Shown: one piece after another, positions 46,184 through 57,700 of the stretch
Layout: each line of letters opens with the position of its first letter
Numbering within the stretch: the first letter of the stretch is position 1
Assembly: GCA_029582165.1 (NCBI GenBank)
Contig: CM055872.1
Coordinates: forward strand, 2,759,582-2,823,581
Direction: 5' to 3'
DNA from: Portulaca oleracea
Lineage: Eukaryota; Streptophyta; Magnoliopsida; Caryophyllales; Portulacaceae
DNA length: 64,000 nucleotides
The notes under the pieces: generated by a model
What the model was told of the DNA's origin: nothing
What the model saw: only the letters and a program-made list of their open reading frames with translations
The model's database searches: none
Made by a program: the position numbers and the translations under genes

Positions 46184-47998
46184 CTACGAACCTTCAACCT
46201 CAGTTGCACCTACAGAACTCCAAGCAGTTGGTTTTCGGACATAATTCTCCCCCATCAAATCTCTAAACTTTGTGGCAGCATCCCATCTTTCTACACCTGC
46301 ATAAGTATCCGAAAGAAGTACAAAGTTCCCACTATTCGTAGCATCTGATTCAAGAAGCTTCCGATAGACTATCTCAGCCAAGCCAACATTTCCATGGAGT
46401 TTGCATGCGCTGAGCAAGATCCTCCACAACACAGCATCTGGTGCTACTGGCATCTTTTGTATAAATTCATAAGCCCTCTCCAGCTTGCCAGATCGGCTTA
46501 AGATATCAACTACACACCCATAATGTTTCATTTGTGGTGTAATTCTATGGAGCTTCTGCATACTTTCAAAATATTCCACTCCCTTATCTACCAACCCAGC
46601 ATGTGCACAAGCTAGCAAGATTGCTACAAGGGTTCCACTTGTCGGTCTAACACTTTCCCTTAACATTTCCTCAAACAGCTCAACAGCAGAATCGGCAAAA
46701 CCATTTACTGCCAATCCAGATATCATTGCTGTCCATGACACTGAGTCCTTCTCTTTCATATCATGAAAAACTTGTAGCGCTCCATTGACATCGCCACATT
46801 TGCAGTACATATCAATCAAAGAGTTCCATACATAAATGTCAATTGTTATGTTATGTTCACGGAGGTACTGATGAACTTCCTTACCCATGTCAAGCATCCC
46901 CAGATGAGCACACGCAGAAAGAACAGTCGCTATTGTAACTTCATCAGGTTTAACCTTATTCAACATCATATCTTGAAAGAGTTTGACAGCATCAGAAAAA
47001 TTTCCTGCTTGAGAGTACCCTGAAATCATTGATGTCCAAGAAATCAAATCCCTCTTCGGCATCTCATCAAAAATCCTTCTTGCAGAAACAAGATCCCCAG
47101 TTTTGGCATAACCCATCATCAAAGAATTCCAAGATACCAGATTCTTCTCCCCCATCTTATCAAAAACTGCCTGAGCCAACTCCACAAGGCCACGCCTTCC
47201 ATACATATCAACCAAAGTATTTCCCAAATAAACATTTAATTCAACATTATTCTTCTCAATATAGTCCACCATTGAATCAGCAACATTCCACTCACACAAA
47301 ACATTACAAGCCAAAACAACTTTCATCATAGTCACTGCATCAGCCCTCACACGGGCCGCCTGCATCCTATCGAACATATCCAAAACTTCCTTATATCTGC
47401 TGCATTGAGCAAATCCACAAATGAGTGAGTTCCAGGAAACCAAATCTCTGTCAGGCATTCTATCAAACACTTTCTGTGCAACACCCAGCTCCCCACAGGA
47501 ACCATACATATGAATCAAAGCATTGGAGACAAACAAATATGTCTCAAACCCAAGTTTAATTGCATGAACATGGACCTTTTTACCGTGCAGCAAATCCGAA
47601 AGACGACGACAAGCTTTGAGGACAAATATGATGCTCAAGTTGTCACCTTTTAACCCTCTATTCCTCATATCATTATAGATACAGATCGATGTGCTTGGAT
47701 CATCACTTTGCGAAAAGCCCTTTATCATATAATTCCAGAGCAGCAATGTGGGTCTATCTATTTCATCGAAAACGAACTGAGCTTTGTGTAATGTCGATGA
47801 TGACAGAGAATACGAGCGCAAAACGGGGGACACTGAAAACGGGTCTTTGTGTTGTTCGGTTCTTATCAGGTACCCATGAAGCACTCTAATGGCGTCGTTG
47901 GAGATTGAATGTTTTGCTAATTCATGCGATTTCGGGATGATAGTGAAGCTGCTGAATTGCTGCGATAAGCACCCCATGAATTTCATAATGAATTTCAT
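46184..47998 (-). CDS. PLS-class pentatricopeptide repeat protein, E subgroup
   Basis: Single exon of 604 codons. Three ATGs cluster at the start (codons 1, 5 and 8, from a repeated ATGAAATTC), so the exact start is open. From about residue 40 to 510, P, L and S type motifs alternate, with typical S-motif wording such as RDLVSWNSLICGFAQ, KNLVSWNSLMMGYAK and RDLISWTSMISGYSQ, and L-motif wording VSNALIHMYGSCGEL. The C-terminus from about 510 (DAVLWRILLSACKLHGNVG ... FVLLSDTYAGVERWDAA) is an E domain ending shortly after KPTAWSSV, without DYW. PLS-class proteins mostly specify C-to-U editing sites in mitochondria or plastids, and E-type members recruit a separate DYW deaminase. Organelle and target are not readable from the sequence. 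I do not assign an ortholog. Confidence 0.9.
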   Translation of the reverse strand: MKFIMKFMGCLSQQFSSFTIIPKSHELAKHSISNDAIRVLHGYLIRTEQHKDPFSVSPVLRSYSLSSSTLHKAQFVFDEIDRPTLLLWNYMIKGFSQSDDPSTSICIYNDMRNRGLKGDNLSIIFVLKACRRLSDLLHGKKVHVHAIKLGFETYLFVSNALIHMYGSCGELGVAQKVFDRMPDRDLVSWNSLICGFAQCSRYKEVLDMFDRMQAARVRADAVTMMKVVLACNVLCEWNVADSMVDYIEKNNVELNVYLGNTLVDMYGRRGLVELAQAVFDKMGEKNLVSWNSLMMGYAKTGDLVSARRIFDEMPKRDLISWTSMISGYSQAGNFSDAVKLFQDMMLNKVKPDEVTIATVLSACAHLGMLDMGKEVHQYLREHNITIDIYVWNSLIDMYCKCGDVNGALQVFHDMKEKDSVSWTAMISGLAVNGFADSAVELFEEMLRESVRPTSGTLVAILLACAHAGLVDKGVEYFESMQKLHRITPQMKHYGCVVDILSRSGKLERAYEFIQKMPVAPDAVLWRILLSACKLHGNVGLAEIVYRKLLESDATNSGNFVLLSDTYAGVERWDAATKFRDLMGENYVRKPTAWSSVGATEVEGS

Positions 47999-48216
47999 AA
48001 GGAATCAGATGCAACTTTAGCAAAGTCTCCACTTTGACTAGAGTCAGCTGTTCATTTTCCCATCGAACATCTTACTTGTAGACTGATGAGAGAATGGAAT
48101 GTACTGAAAGTCAGAAATTGAAGCTTACCTTATTCATTTAGCCATCGTTTGAGCCAGAGCCCACTATGATTGAATGAAACAAGTCAAAATTGAGCCCTAA
48201 ATTGAAGAACCGTAAG

Positions 48217-48234
48217 CCCTAAAACCCTAGAATA
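48217..48234 (+). promoter_or_regulatory. Telo-box-like element upstream of the PLS PPR gene
   Basis: The sequence ccctaaaaccctagaa contains the AAACCCTA telo-box core. It lies about 220 bp upstream of the PPR start. Telo boxes are common in promoters or leaders of plant genes active in dividing cells. Functional role is inference. Confidence 0.45.
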
Positions 48235-49867
48235 ACGATTTGGTCATCGGTATTTATGGCGGAAGAAGAGGGCTTCTGCTCGCCCAGATACTGGAACTCA
48301 ACAAGTAGGTTGTCGCCGGCCACCGGTCGCCGGTTTCCATTCGCCGGCGGTTGTTCCGTCGTATTGCTAAATTTCTTTTTTTTTTCAGAAATGATGAATT
48401 GATGATGTGAAATTGTGAAGGAATGGAGAGCTCTGGGGAGGAGCTCAAGGTTGACGGAGGAGATTCAAGAGTTCAATCTCGCGCCAATTGCCTTTGGAAA
48501 GAGAGAGTATCAGGCCAAATTTTAGCTTCCTCTATCCCTTTTTTTATTTGGAACTCTATTATCTTTTTAGTCGGGCGGCGACGATAAGCGTCTTCCTTTT
48601 TATAAAATTAATTAATATGTATTAGTGTTTTTAATTTTAAATTTTTTGATATATACTATTAATTATCACATATAAGAAATTTGGAATATGTTGGTTATGC
48701 CAACAGTTAAAATTAACACCCTAACGAATGAATATTGTTCGTTATGTGTATAGGTTTTATATCATGACAAGATACTTAATATGTGTCTTGCCCAAGACAT
48801 TTATCATTTCCGTAGCTATAATAATATAAACTATTGCTAAATGAGTGTCAAATTTTCTAACTACCTTGTTATTTTTATTTGTCAAATTACTTAATTTTTA
48901 CATTTTCAACAACTATACTGATTCCACCCCTAATAATACATTCTTTACCTCATTTCAAGAATGTTATAAGGGTATTTTTGACAATTTGAAAAGTTTTCAC
49001 CTCATTCCCCGTGTTTATTAATTTTGATGAATTAGTTCTTGTGACATACAATTTGAAAACACACACTTTCTAAAAAAGTGTTTTTGCTTCTTACAAATAA
49101 TTTTTATAAAAGCTACTTTTGGAAAAGTGATGTATTGTTTGGAATAAATGATTTTACTAAATTAAAGTGTTTGGTCTAACCTATGATATAGTGTTTTTAC
49201 TAAATTTAATTGATTAACCTAACTTTTAAAAATTATCATGTTTTTTCTGGAGTAAAATTATCATTGATTATTTACAAATTTTCTCTTTTTATTAATTTTT
49301 AAACAGATTATCAAATTTTAATTTTAACAATAATTATAATCGTATGGTTATAGTTATAATAATTATTATCATAACTATATATGGTTTTCTTACATAACTA
49401 TACAATTCTTTAAATTAAATATTTATATATCAAAAATTTACTAAATACCATATCTGTAAAAGAATTAGATAATAAAAATGTCAAACACAGTATTAAATGT
49501 TCTAACATAATATTAAAATATTTAAATGATATCTTTATAAAAATCAGAATATTTATTTGAAATTATGGAAACTGACCACTAAAAAATCTCATAGATTGAG
49601 TAGTGATTAGTTTGTAGGAACTAGAAGCAACAATTTATTGTTTCTACTATTGGAGTTGTTTTTCGTCAAAATTGTTTTTGCAAAACAATTATTAATTTCT
49701 AAAAGAAGCACTTTTTGCCTAATTTATACTTTTTTAACTCAAAAAAATACTCTCAAAAACCAGACCAAACAAGCATTATATCATGGAGGCGACCTCCATG
49801 GATGATTTTCCTAGCAATCTCTAGTGTTATATTTTCAAAGACCTTCATTGGTGATTTTCACATCTAC
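48235..49867. other. Intergenic; one G/C-rich short frame and a MITE-like stretch
   Basis: A plus-strand frame from 48256 (MAEEEGFCSPRYWNS, 36 codons) sits in an unusually G/C-rich patch and might be the first exon of an unfound gene or part of a shared promoter. About 49060-49720 has complementary-looking ends ('gtgtttttgcttctta' and 'taaaagaagcacttttt') and may be an old MITE. Neither is called firmly. Confidence 0.35.
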
Positions 49868-50173
49868 GGCCCCGTTCTTTTATACGGTGAATTTGCGGTG
49901 CGGTAAGTTGCAATGTGGTAAGTCGCGGTGAGTTGTAGTGGATTGCGGTAAGTTGCGGTGGAAATAATAAATAGGTGTTGAAATATTTTTATTAGAAAAT
50001 ATATTAAATAATAAATGAGTTGCGGTAGATTGCGGTAAATTGTGGTGAAAATAATTTTATGCATTTTAAATAGTTTTGTGGATTTTGTGAAAAAATATTA
50101 AATAAAAATATATATGGTAATTTGTGGTGAGTTACGTGACGGTAACTTGGGGTATCACATAAAAAAACAGGAC
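49868..50173. mobile_element. Tourist-like MITE (306 bp)
   Basis: GGCCCCGTTCTTTTATACGG ... 'gtatcacataaaaaaacaggac' followed by TTA, interior 'gttgcggtagattgcggtaaattgtggtg'. Confidence 0.75.
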
Positions 50174-51610
50174 TTACATCTATTATGTTATTGTTTTTTG
50201 GCAACTCCATTATTATATTTTTCGGCGACTTCATTTTTTATTTTTGGCACGCAGGGGGGACATAATTTTGCTGGTGATCTCCTACTTGATTTTTTCGTTG
50301 ACATTAGCCATGTAGGAGATTATAAGTTTTCATATTGGAGGATTTGTTTACTAATTAAATAAAAAATGGGTTTTTTGGCACTTAATAATATTTAACTTAA
50401 TATTGCATTCCATAGTAAGACAGAAATAGTTTATTGGTGTAATCTTACACATGAGTGCTACTGTTCACACGTTCATTATTTTTATGGATAGATAAATCGT
50501 ATACTTGAACTTTGCGGTGACATACTCCATTCAAGCTTTTTTTTAACAAGGGTACAACAAAAGACATTAGGAAGTCTTCTCTCAAGGGATCTTCCAAGCG
50601 CATCCTCACTTACGCTCCATTCATTCAAGCTTTATTGTTAGTACTCAAATTCAGTTAAAACGGCAAAGCCAATACATGGTAGTATGGTACTAAGCATCAA
50701 TACATCTACTCCTACCCTTGTCCACCGCCCCGCCAACCGATCACACCAATATCGTATTCATTGTTTCGTGTTATTTCCTACATCAACGCAGGGGGAAAAT
50801 AATCATCCATAAAGATCGCTAGAAAATATAATAACTTGGTCCCAACCAAGCCTCCTCGCCTTCAACCCATCGCCTGTTGCGGCAGTGCCATCACAAACAA
50901 GCATATATGAAATGTCACCCGTTGCCATGTTGCCTAACGGTGACGTCTTCCACCATGGCATGCACATCTCACCGCCACCACCGATCCTGCATTGTTGAGT
51001 GCTACAATGAACGACCGCCAAGATTCCTTCCTTACTCTCCAATCATGCGACGTCGAAACTACTTTGTTTAGGTTTGGTTCCATTGCATACAATTAAAAGT
51101 GAAAGGGGTTCAACTTCCATCTCGACTCATAAAGGTCCGCAAACGTGAAGTTGATCGAACATGAATAGAGAGGAAGAAAGTGTTGAATATGTCGTGGTTG
51201 AAAAGTTAAATATTAATTATGTGTAACGACATTTTAGTAAATTTATTTATAACCACTACATCAAAATCCGGAACTACTGATAGCTATGTGTTCACGTGTA
51301 GCGTCAGTTAAAACGGAACATAAGCAATACTACACATCAGACCTTGTTCTTTTTGGTGTCTACATAGAAGTCTACTAGAATAAGGTTCATCGAACTGAAT
51401 AGGTTTAGGAAGTCTATATAGAAATACATCTAATTTTCCTATATTTAAGTAATTTTAGATAAGAAAGAATTTGAATTGGACATGGGTAGGTGAAAGACTG
51501 AAAGTCCTACTTTGTTTTGTTTATTTTTTTACCCTGGACGGGCAAAAAAAAAAAAGGAAAAAAAAGGCGGAGTATTAATAAAGAACGACCAACCTGGACC
51601 CAGTAGTTGA
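50174..51610. other. Intergenic, no supported gene
   Basis: Opposed short frames at 50803-51071 overlap on both strands and match no family. Confidence 0.4.
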
Positions 51611-51704
51611 ATTTTATATAGGGCGTGACACTTGTGCTACTCTCTCTGATTTCTGCCTCTGCAGATTTCTCTCTTTACTCTCTCTCTCTCTTCCTCCTCC
51701 GACG
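51611..51704 (+). promoter_or_regulatory. TATA box and pyrimidine-rich leader of the helicase gene
   Basis: TTTTATATAG at about 51613-51622 is a good TATA box, about 85 nt upstream of the ATG. Between them lies a CT-rich stretch ('ctctttactctctctctctc', about 51669-51690) like the Y patch of plant core promoters. Confidence 0.6.
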
Positions 51705-54700
51705 ATGAGGCGTTCCGACCACTCCTCCGCCGCTCGCGGCGGCGCAACCGCTATCAAATTCCGCCACCCGGCCAATTTCCAGCCCTACAACACCAACTAC
51801 CAGCCCAATTACCGCCGTAATTTCCCGCCATATTACGCACAGCAAAGGCCGGCGAACCCTCCGGCGAACTTCAAAATTGAACTCGCCTGTCGCTCTAATT
51901 CTGTCAGACGAGAGGAAGCTTTCAATTATTTGGTCTCCGAGTTCAAGCACGCGCCGGACTGTTTTCGGTTGATTCCGTCAGGCTCAATCGCTGGTCGGCT
52001 GTTCTTCACTCAGTGGATTCACGCGCTGGAATCCATGGTTAGTATTTGGGAAACTCGGTTTTTAGGGTTACATGATTTTGTCCCGACGTTGTATCCTAAC
52101 GTGGTTGTGCCTTCTGATGTTGATGAGCTCAATGATCGGTTAAAGGTGTTGTTTTTGGAGAGGATTAAGGGTTTGCTGTCTGGGGAATTGGTGAAGAAGT
52201 GGGAGGGGAAGCTTGTAGAAGCGGAGAAGGAACTTAGGGTTGTTGAGGCGGATATGAAAAGACTCAACAGATTGGGGAGATTTGGCGAGCTTAATGAAAG
52301 GAAGAAGGAGGTCATGCGCGATAAAAGGTTGATTTCTAAGAGAATTGGGGAGTTCAAGAGGGGTATGGAGTGTATAATTGGGCACATTGAGGGTGGTGGT
52401 GAAGGTAAAGATGATAATTGGTGGATTCCTCCTTTGAAGTTGAGACATGATCATGGGGTCAATTGGGCTAGGGTTTATTATCTGGCGATGAGGGAATGCA
52501 GGAGGTTGGATGATGGGTTGCCTATATATGGTTTCCGCCAAGAGATTCTTCAGTCTGTCAGTTCTCAGCAGGTAGTTCTTTACTGTCTTCTTTATCGATA
52601 TTTCACTTCAGTATTTGCTGATGAAAATATGTTTATCCTCAGGAATCATAATCCCACTTGTGACATTTAGAAGTTTAGTTGTGAACTTTGTTATTGTGTT
52701 TAAAGGTCGGAACTTGAAACAATTACACTGATTTAGTTTTTTGGATTGTGGGCAAGAAAGTTAGTGATATATGATGTTAGTGATTGGTTGGATGAACAAA
52801 GTATTGTGTGTATTTTTGGAGGGAGTATTTGCTCTTTTATGCTACATACATGTGTTTTATACTCGGCATGTTAGCGTATCGTCTTATGGATTGTGTTTTG
52901 CCTATTTGCTTTATTATAGCATGATATAAGCTTTTGGTCAAGTGTTATGTATAAATGTGTCCGCGTCGGCAGGGGTGGAAACAAGGGAAATAACTATGCG
53001 TAATTATGGTAAACATTGTTAAGTTTTCATGAAGTGTACTTCTTTTTAGCATGAAGTTGGAGCTAAACACTTAAACTTTTTGTAGAAGGGCAATGTGTAA
53101 AGGCTATGAACAAAAGCTTAGATACCATGCTTCTAACGAGTATGGGTTGTTATCTTAGAAATCCAGGGTCATCAATTTCTATCTTAGGCTGAATGAACTA
53201 CATGTTTCTGCTGTATACGTGTTTTAGTTTGCATATTTGTACTTGTTATTAGTGTCCAATTTCTGAAGTGAATGGACATAAAGTTGCCCGTTAATTCTTC
53301 TGTACACCTGATGTACTTGGGGAAAACAAGACCCAAATCTGAGTTGTTATGTCCTAGCTAGGAAAGGTGTGCTTTTCTGTGCCTCCTCCCCCTACGTGTG
53401 TGTGTGTGTGTGTGTTTCGGGGTTGGGAAGGGGGATTGGTTGAACTGTAGCAACCGTTAAATGCATAGATGAGACTTGAAAGGTTGCTTTTGTTTGGATC
53501 TTAGATTAAAGGCTGTTGTTTACCTACAATTTGATCAAAGAAAAAGAACACTTTTTGAGAAGCATATTACTCTAGTTTTTCTATGTAATAATTTTGTCAC
53601 AGTCTTGACAGCTGTTGGTAATATATGGTAAACTGTAGCAAAATGCAGTTTGAATTTTTCTTTACTTCTTTTTATGGACTGCGTAAACCCTTGTGTAATC
53701 AAATGGGTTGTGAGTTAGGGTCGACAAGAAGCTGCCTCTTTCGATTAAGGGAGTGAAGGCCCTGCGTCTTAATTTAAATACAGATGTCGTTCAATTTAAT
53801 GAGTTCTAACTTTTACCGGGTTCTTCATGGACGTGTTAATCTGTGCTCGCCTTTAGTTTATTATGATATGATGCAAGCAATGTAATTTTTCAAATGATCA
53901 GTATACCATGAAGAGGCCAAGTAAGCCATTTTGAGAGTTTTAAAGCTCACTTGCATTGTTGGGGTGCACCATAATCTCCTAAGGTCATGTTTATTGATTG
54001 TTGAATGCTTTTTAACTGTACAAAACCCCAGAGCTCATGGGGAGTCTTCTTTAGATATTTCTCTAGTGTTTTAAGCATGGGGTATAGTGATTTGGTTGGC
54101 TGTATAGGCAAGAGCAGTGAGAGATGTGTGGCATGGAGGCATTACGTAGCGAAGACAATGAACCTATTTACAAGTTTTTGTTATTTTTTTCTTTTTATAT
54201 GTAACAGAAGTGTTGGTTTACTTGTGAAAAGCTGATATAGATTGTGTGTATATTGAAAAGGAAAAACTTGCAAGTTTAATGGAAAAATTTGTTTCAAACG
54301 CCAACTTATTGAACAAGACCAAATTACGCGGCATCTTGTAAAATTTTCGGAAATTGAATACAGTCTATTATTGGAGCCCGTTATAGAAATTCTTGAATTA
54401 GTAACTAATTCTGCGAAAATATATTTCATGAGTCTTCAAGAATGTACGCCAGGATAACTCCTGTTTAGGAATAAGACTATATGATATCCTTTCCAAATTG
54501 TCTCTTTTCTGTCTGGTAGTGTCATCTCTTTTTTATTTATTGGTCTCGTTTTCTCGTGATCTTTTATCTTGTATTTTTGCTGTTTGTTTCTGCAGATTTT
54601 GGTATTGACCGGAGAGACTGGATCCGGAAAGAGTACCCAATTGGTACAGTTTCTTATTGATTCTGGTGTAGCTGGTAATGGAACAGTTGTCTGCACTCAG

Positions 54701-57700
54701 CCAAGAAAGATTGCTGCCAAATCATTAACTCAGAGAGTTCAAGAGGAGAGTGATGGATGCTTCGAGAGTAACACTATCAGCTTTCGCCCTTCATACTCTT
54801 TGCAGCAGTTCACAGATAGGTTAGTATATACAACAGACCACAGTTTGTTGCAGTACTGTATGAATGACCAGAATTTGCATGGGGTATCCTGTATTGTTGT
54901 AGATGAGGCTCATGAGAGAAGTCTCAATATCGATCTGCTTCTGGCATTGCTTAAGAATGTTCTTCCACCCCGGCCTGACCTCAGGCTTATAATCATGTCT
55001 GCAACAGCTGATGCTAAGCAACTATCAGAATACTTCTTTGGATGTGGGATGCTTATAGTTGCTGGTAGAAACCATCCAGTTGATAAGGAATATATCCCAT
55101 GCTTTCCTGAAGGGATTTCTCAATCTTTCTTGCCACCATACCCTGGTAATGTAGCCCCATATGTCTCTATTGTTGTCAAGAAAGTGGAAGATATCCATAA
55201 AGAAAATCAAGACAAGGGAACCATTCTTGCATTCCTGATGTCCCGCTCAGAAGTTGAATGGGCTTGTGAAAGGTTTCAAGTGCCTGATGCCAAGGCTTTG
55301 GCTTTGCATGGGAAGCTTTCATATGAAGAGCAATCACTTGTGTTCCAGGATTTACCCGGCAAAAGAAAAGTTATATTTGCCACAAATGTTGCTGAAACAT
55401 CGTTGACGATTCCAGGGGTCAAGTATGTAGTTGATTCTGGACTGGCTAAGGAGAGCAGGTTTGACCCTGCTTCTGGGATGAATATTCTGAGTCCCTGCTG
55501 GATCAGCAAAAGTTCTGCTAATCAAAGAGCCGGTCGTGCTGGGCGGACCGAGCCTGGTCGCTGTTACAGGCTCTACTCTGAAGATGATTTTTCTAAAATG
55601 ACCCCTCAGCAGGAACCTGAGATTCGCAGAGTTCATCTCGGTATTGCTGTCCTGAAAATCATTGCAATGGGGGTGAAGAACATACAAGAATTTGACTTTA
55701 TTGATGCTCCTTCTCCCAAAGCTATTGACACCGCTGTTCAAAATCTTGTACAGTTGGGAGCTATCACACAGGCAAATGGTGACATAAAGCTAACCGCGAC
55801 TGGCCTACATCTGGTTAAATTGGGCATTGAGCCTCGTTTGGGTAAATTAGTTCTTGACTGCTTCGGTGAGTGCTTAGGAAGAGAAGGTCTGGCTCTTGCT
55901 GCAGTTATGGCAAACTCCAGTAGAATATTTTGCCGAGTTGGTAATCATGTAGATAAGCTAAAGTCTGACTGCCTGAAGGTGCCTTTCTGTCATCGTGGGG
56001 GTGATCTCTTTACCCTGCTCTCTGTTTACAAGGCTTGGCAAGATGTGCCAGTGGAGAAAAGGAATAGATGGTGTTGGGACAACAGCGTTAATGCCAAAGC
56101 AATGCGTAGATGCCATGAAATGATATCTGATATGGAGTTCTGTCTCAAAACTGAGCTCAACAAGATTGTACCTAGTTACTGGAGTTGGAGGCCAGAAGAG
56201 ATCACGGAGCATGATGAGAAGCTTAAAAAGGCCATACTTGGTGCCCTTGCTGATAATGTGGCAATGTACTCTGGCTGTGACCAGCTTGGGTATATCGTGG
56301 CATCCAGTGGTCAACCGGTTCGCTTGCATCCTAGCTGTTCTCTGCTGATGTTCAATCTTAAACCTGAGTGGGTTGTTTTTGGTGAAATATTATCTTCCTC
56401 TGATCAGTATCTGGTATGTGTGACAGCATTTGATGAGGATATCTTGTCTATGCTTAACCCTCGTCCTCAGATTGATGCCTCCGAGATGAAGAAGCAGAAG
56501 CTTCAAATGATGACATTATCTGGTTTTGGCAAAACCCTTCTCAAAAAGTTATGTGGGAGGTCAGGTGTTGGCCTGAATTGTCTGCAATCACGAATCCGGA
56601 AGACATGTGGGGAAGATAGAATCTTCGTAGAGGTTGATGTTGATAATAACCTGGTTCAGGTATTTTCTTATCCACGGGATGCTGAGAAGGTTTTGAATTA
56701 TGTGAAACATGCTTTGGACTGTGAAAGAAGGTGGTTGGAGAATGAATGCATGCAAAAGTGCCTGTACCATCACGGTCCTGGTATGTCTGCTCCTTTTGCA
56801 TTGTTTGGAGCTGGAGCTGAAGTTAAACATCTGGAAATTGACAAAAGAGTTTTGACTGTGGATGTGTTTGCCTCAAAGGTGAGTACTATTGATGATAAGG
56901 AGCTTCTACGGTTTGTTGAAGAGACCACATCTGGGATATGTGGTTTACACAAGTTTGCATTGTATGGTCCAGAAACTAAAGAGAGAGAAAAATGGGGAAG
57001 TGTTACATTTCTGACACCTGATGCTGCCCAACAAGCAGCATGCAAGTTGAACAATGTTGAGTTCAATGGTTCATTGATAGAAGCAAGACTTTCAGAGGCT
57101 ACTTATTCAGTGGATAAGCCAGTTTCATTTCCTCTTGTCACAGCAAAAGTGTTCTGGCCTCGTAGGCCTAGTAAAGGCTATGCAATTGTTGAATGTGACC
57201 CGCTTGATGTTGGTTTGATGATTTTGCATCTCTCTGATCTGCAGATTGGCAAAAGACGGATTCGATGCGAACCTAGTGTTAAAAATTCTCGTTCTGTGGT
57301 GATAAATGGAATTGATAGAGACGCATCTAGAGATGAGGTCTATGACGCACTGAGGAATGCCACGTATTGTAAAATCGTGACTTTCATTTTTCCCAAAGGA
57401 GATGCTGTAGATAATCCGCAATGTGAGGAAGCCCTGATTAGAGAAATCACAGGTTTCATGCCCAAAGGGAGACCGGAGATTAATTTTTGGGTTAGGGTGT
57501 TCAGACCAGAACCCAATCAGGAGTTCATGAAGGCTTTGATTACTTTTGATGGGAGGCTACATTTGGAGGCGGCTAAGGCGTTAGAGCATATTGAAGGAAA
57601 GGTTTTACCGGGTTTCCGTCCATGGCAGAAGATTCAGTGCCAGCGAGATTTTCAGACCTCAGTGTCTTACCCTCCCAACATCTACCCTCTTATCGAGGCA

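Noticed and set aside
52019..52541. Minus-strand frames of 122 and 133 codons
   Set aside because: Antisense of helicase exon 1, with no family resemblance.
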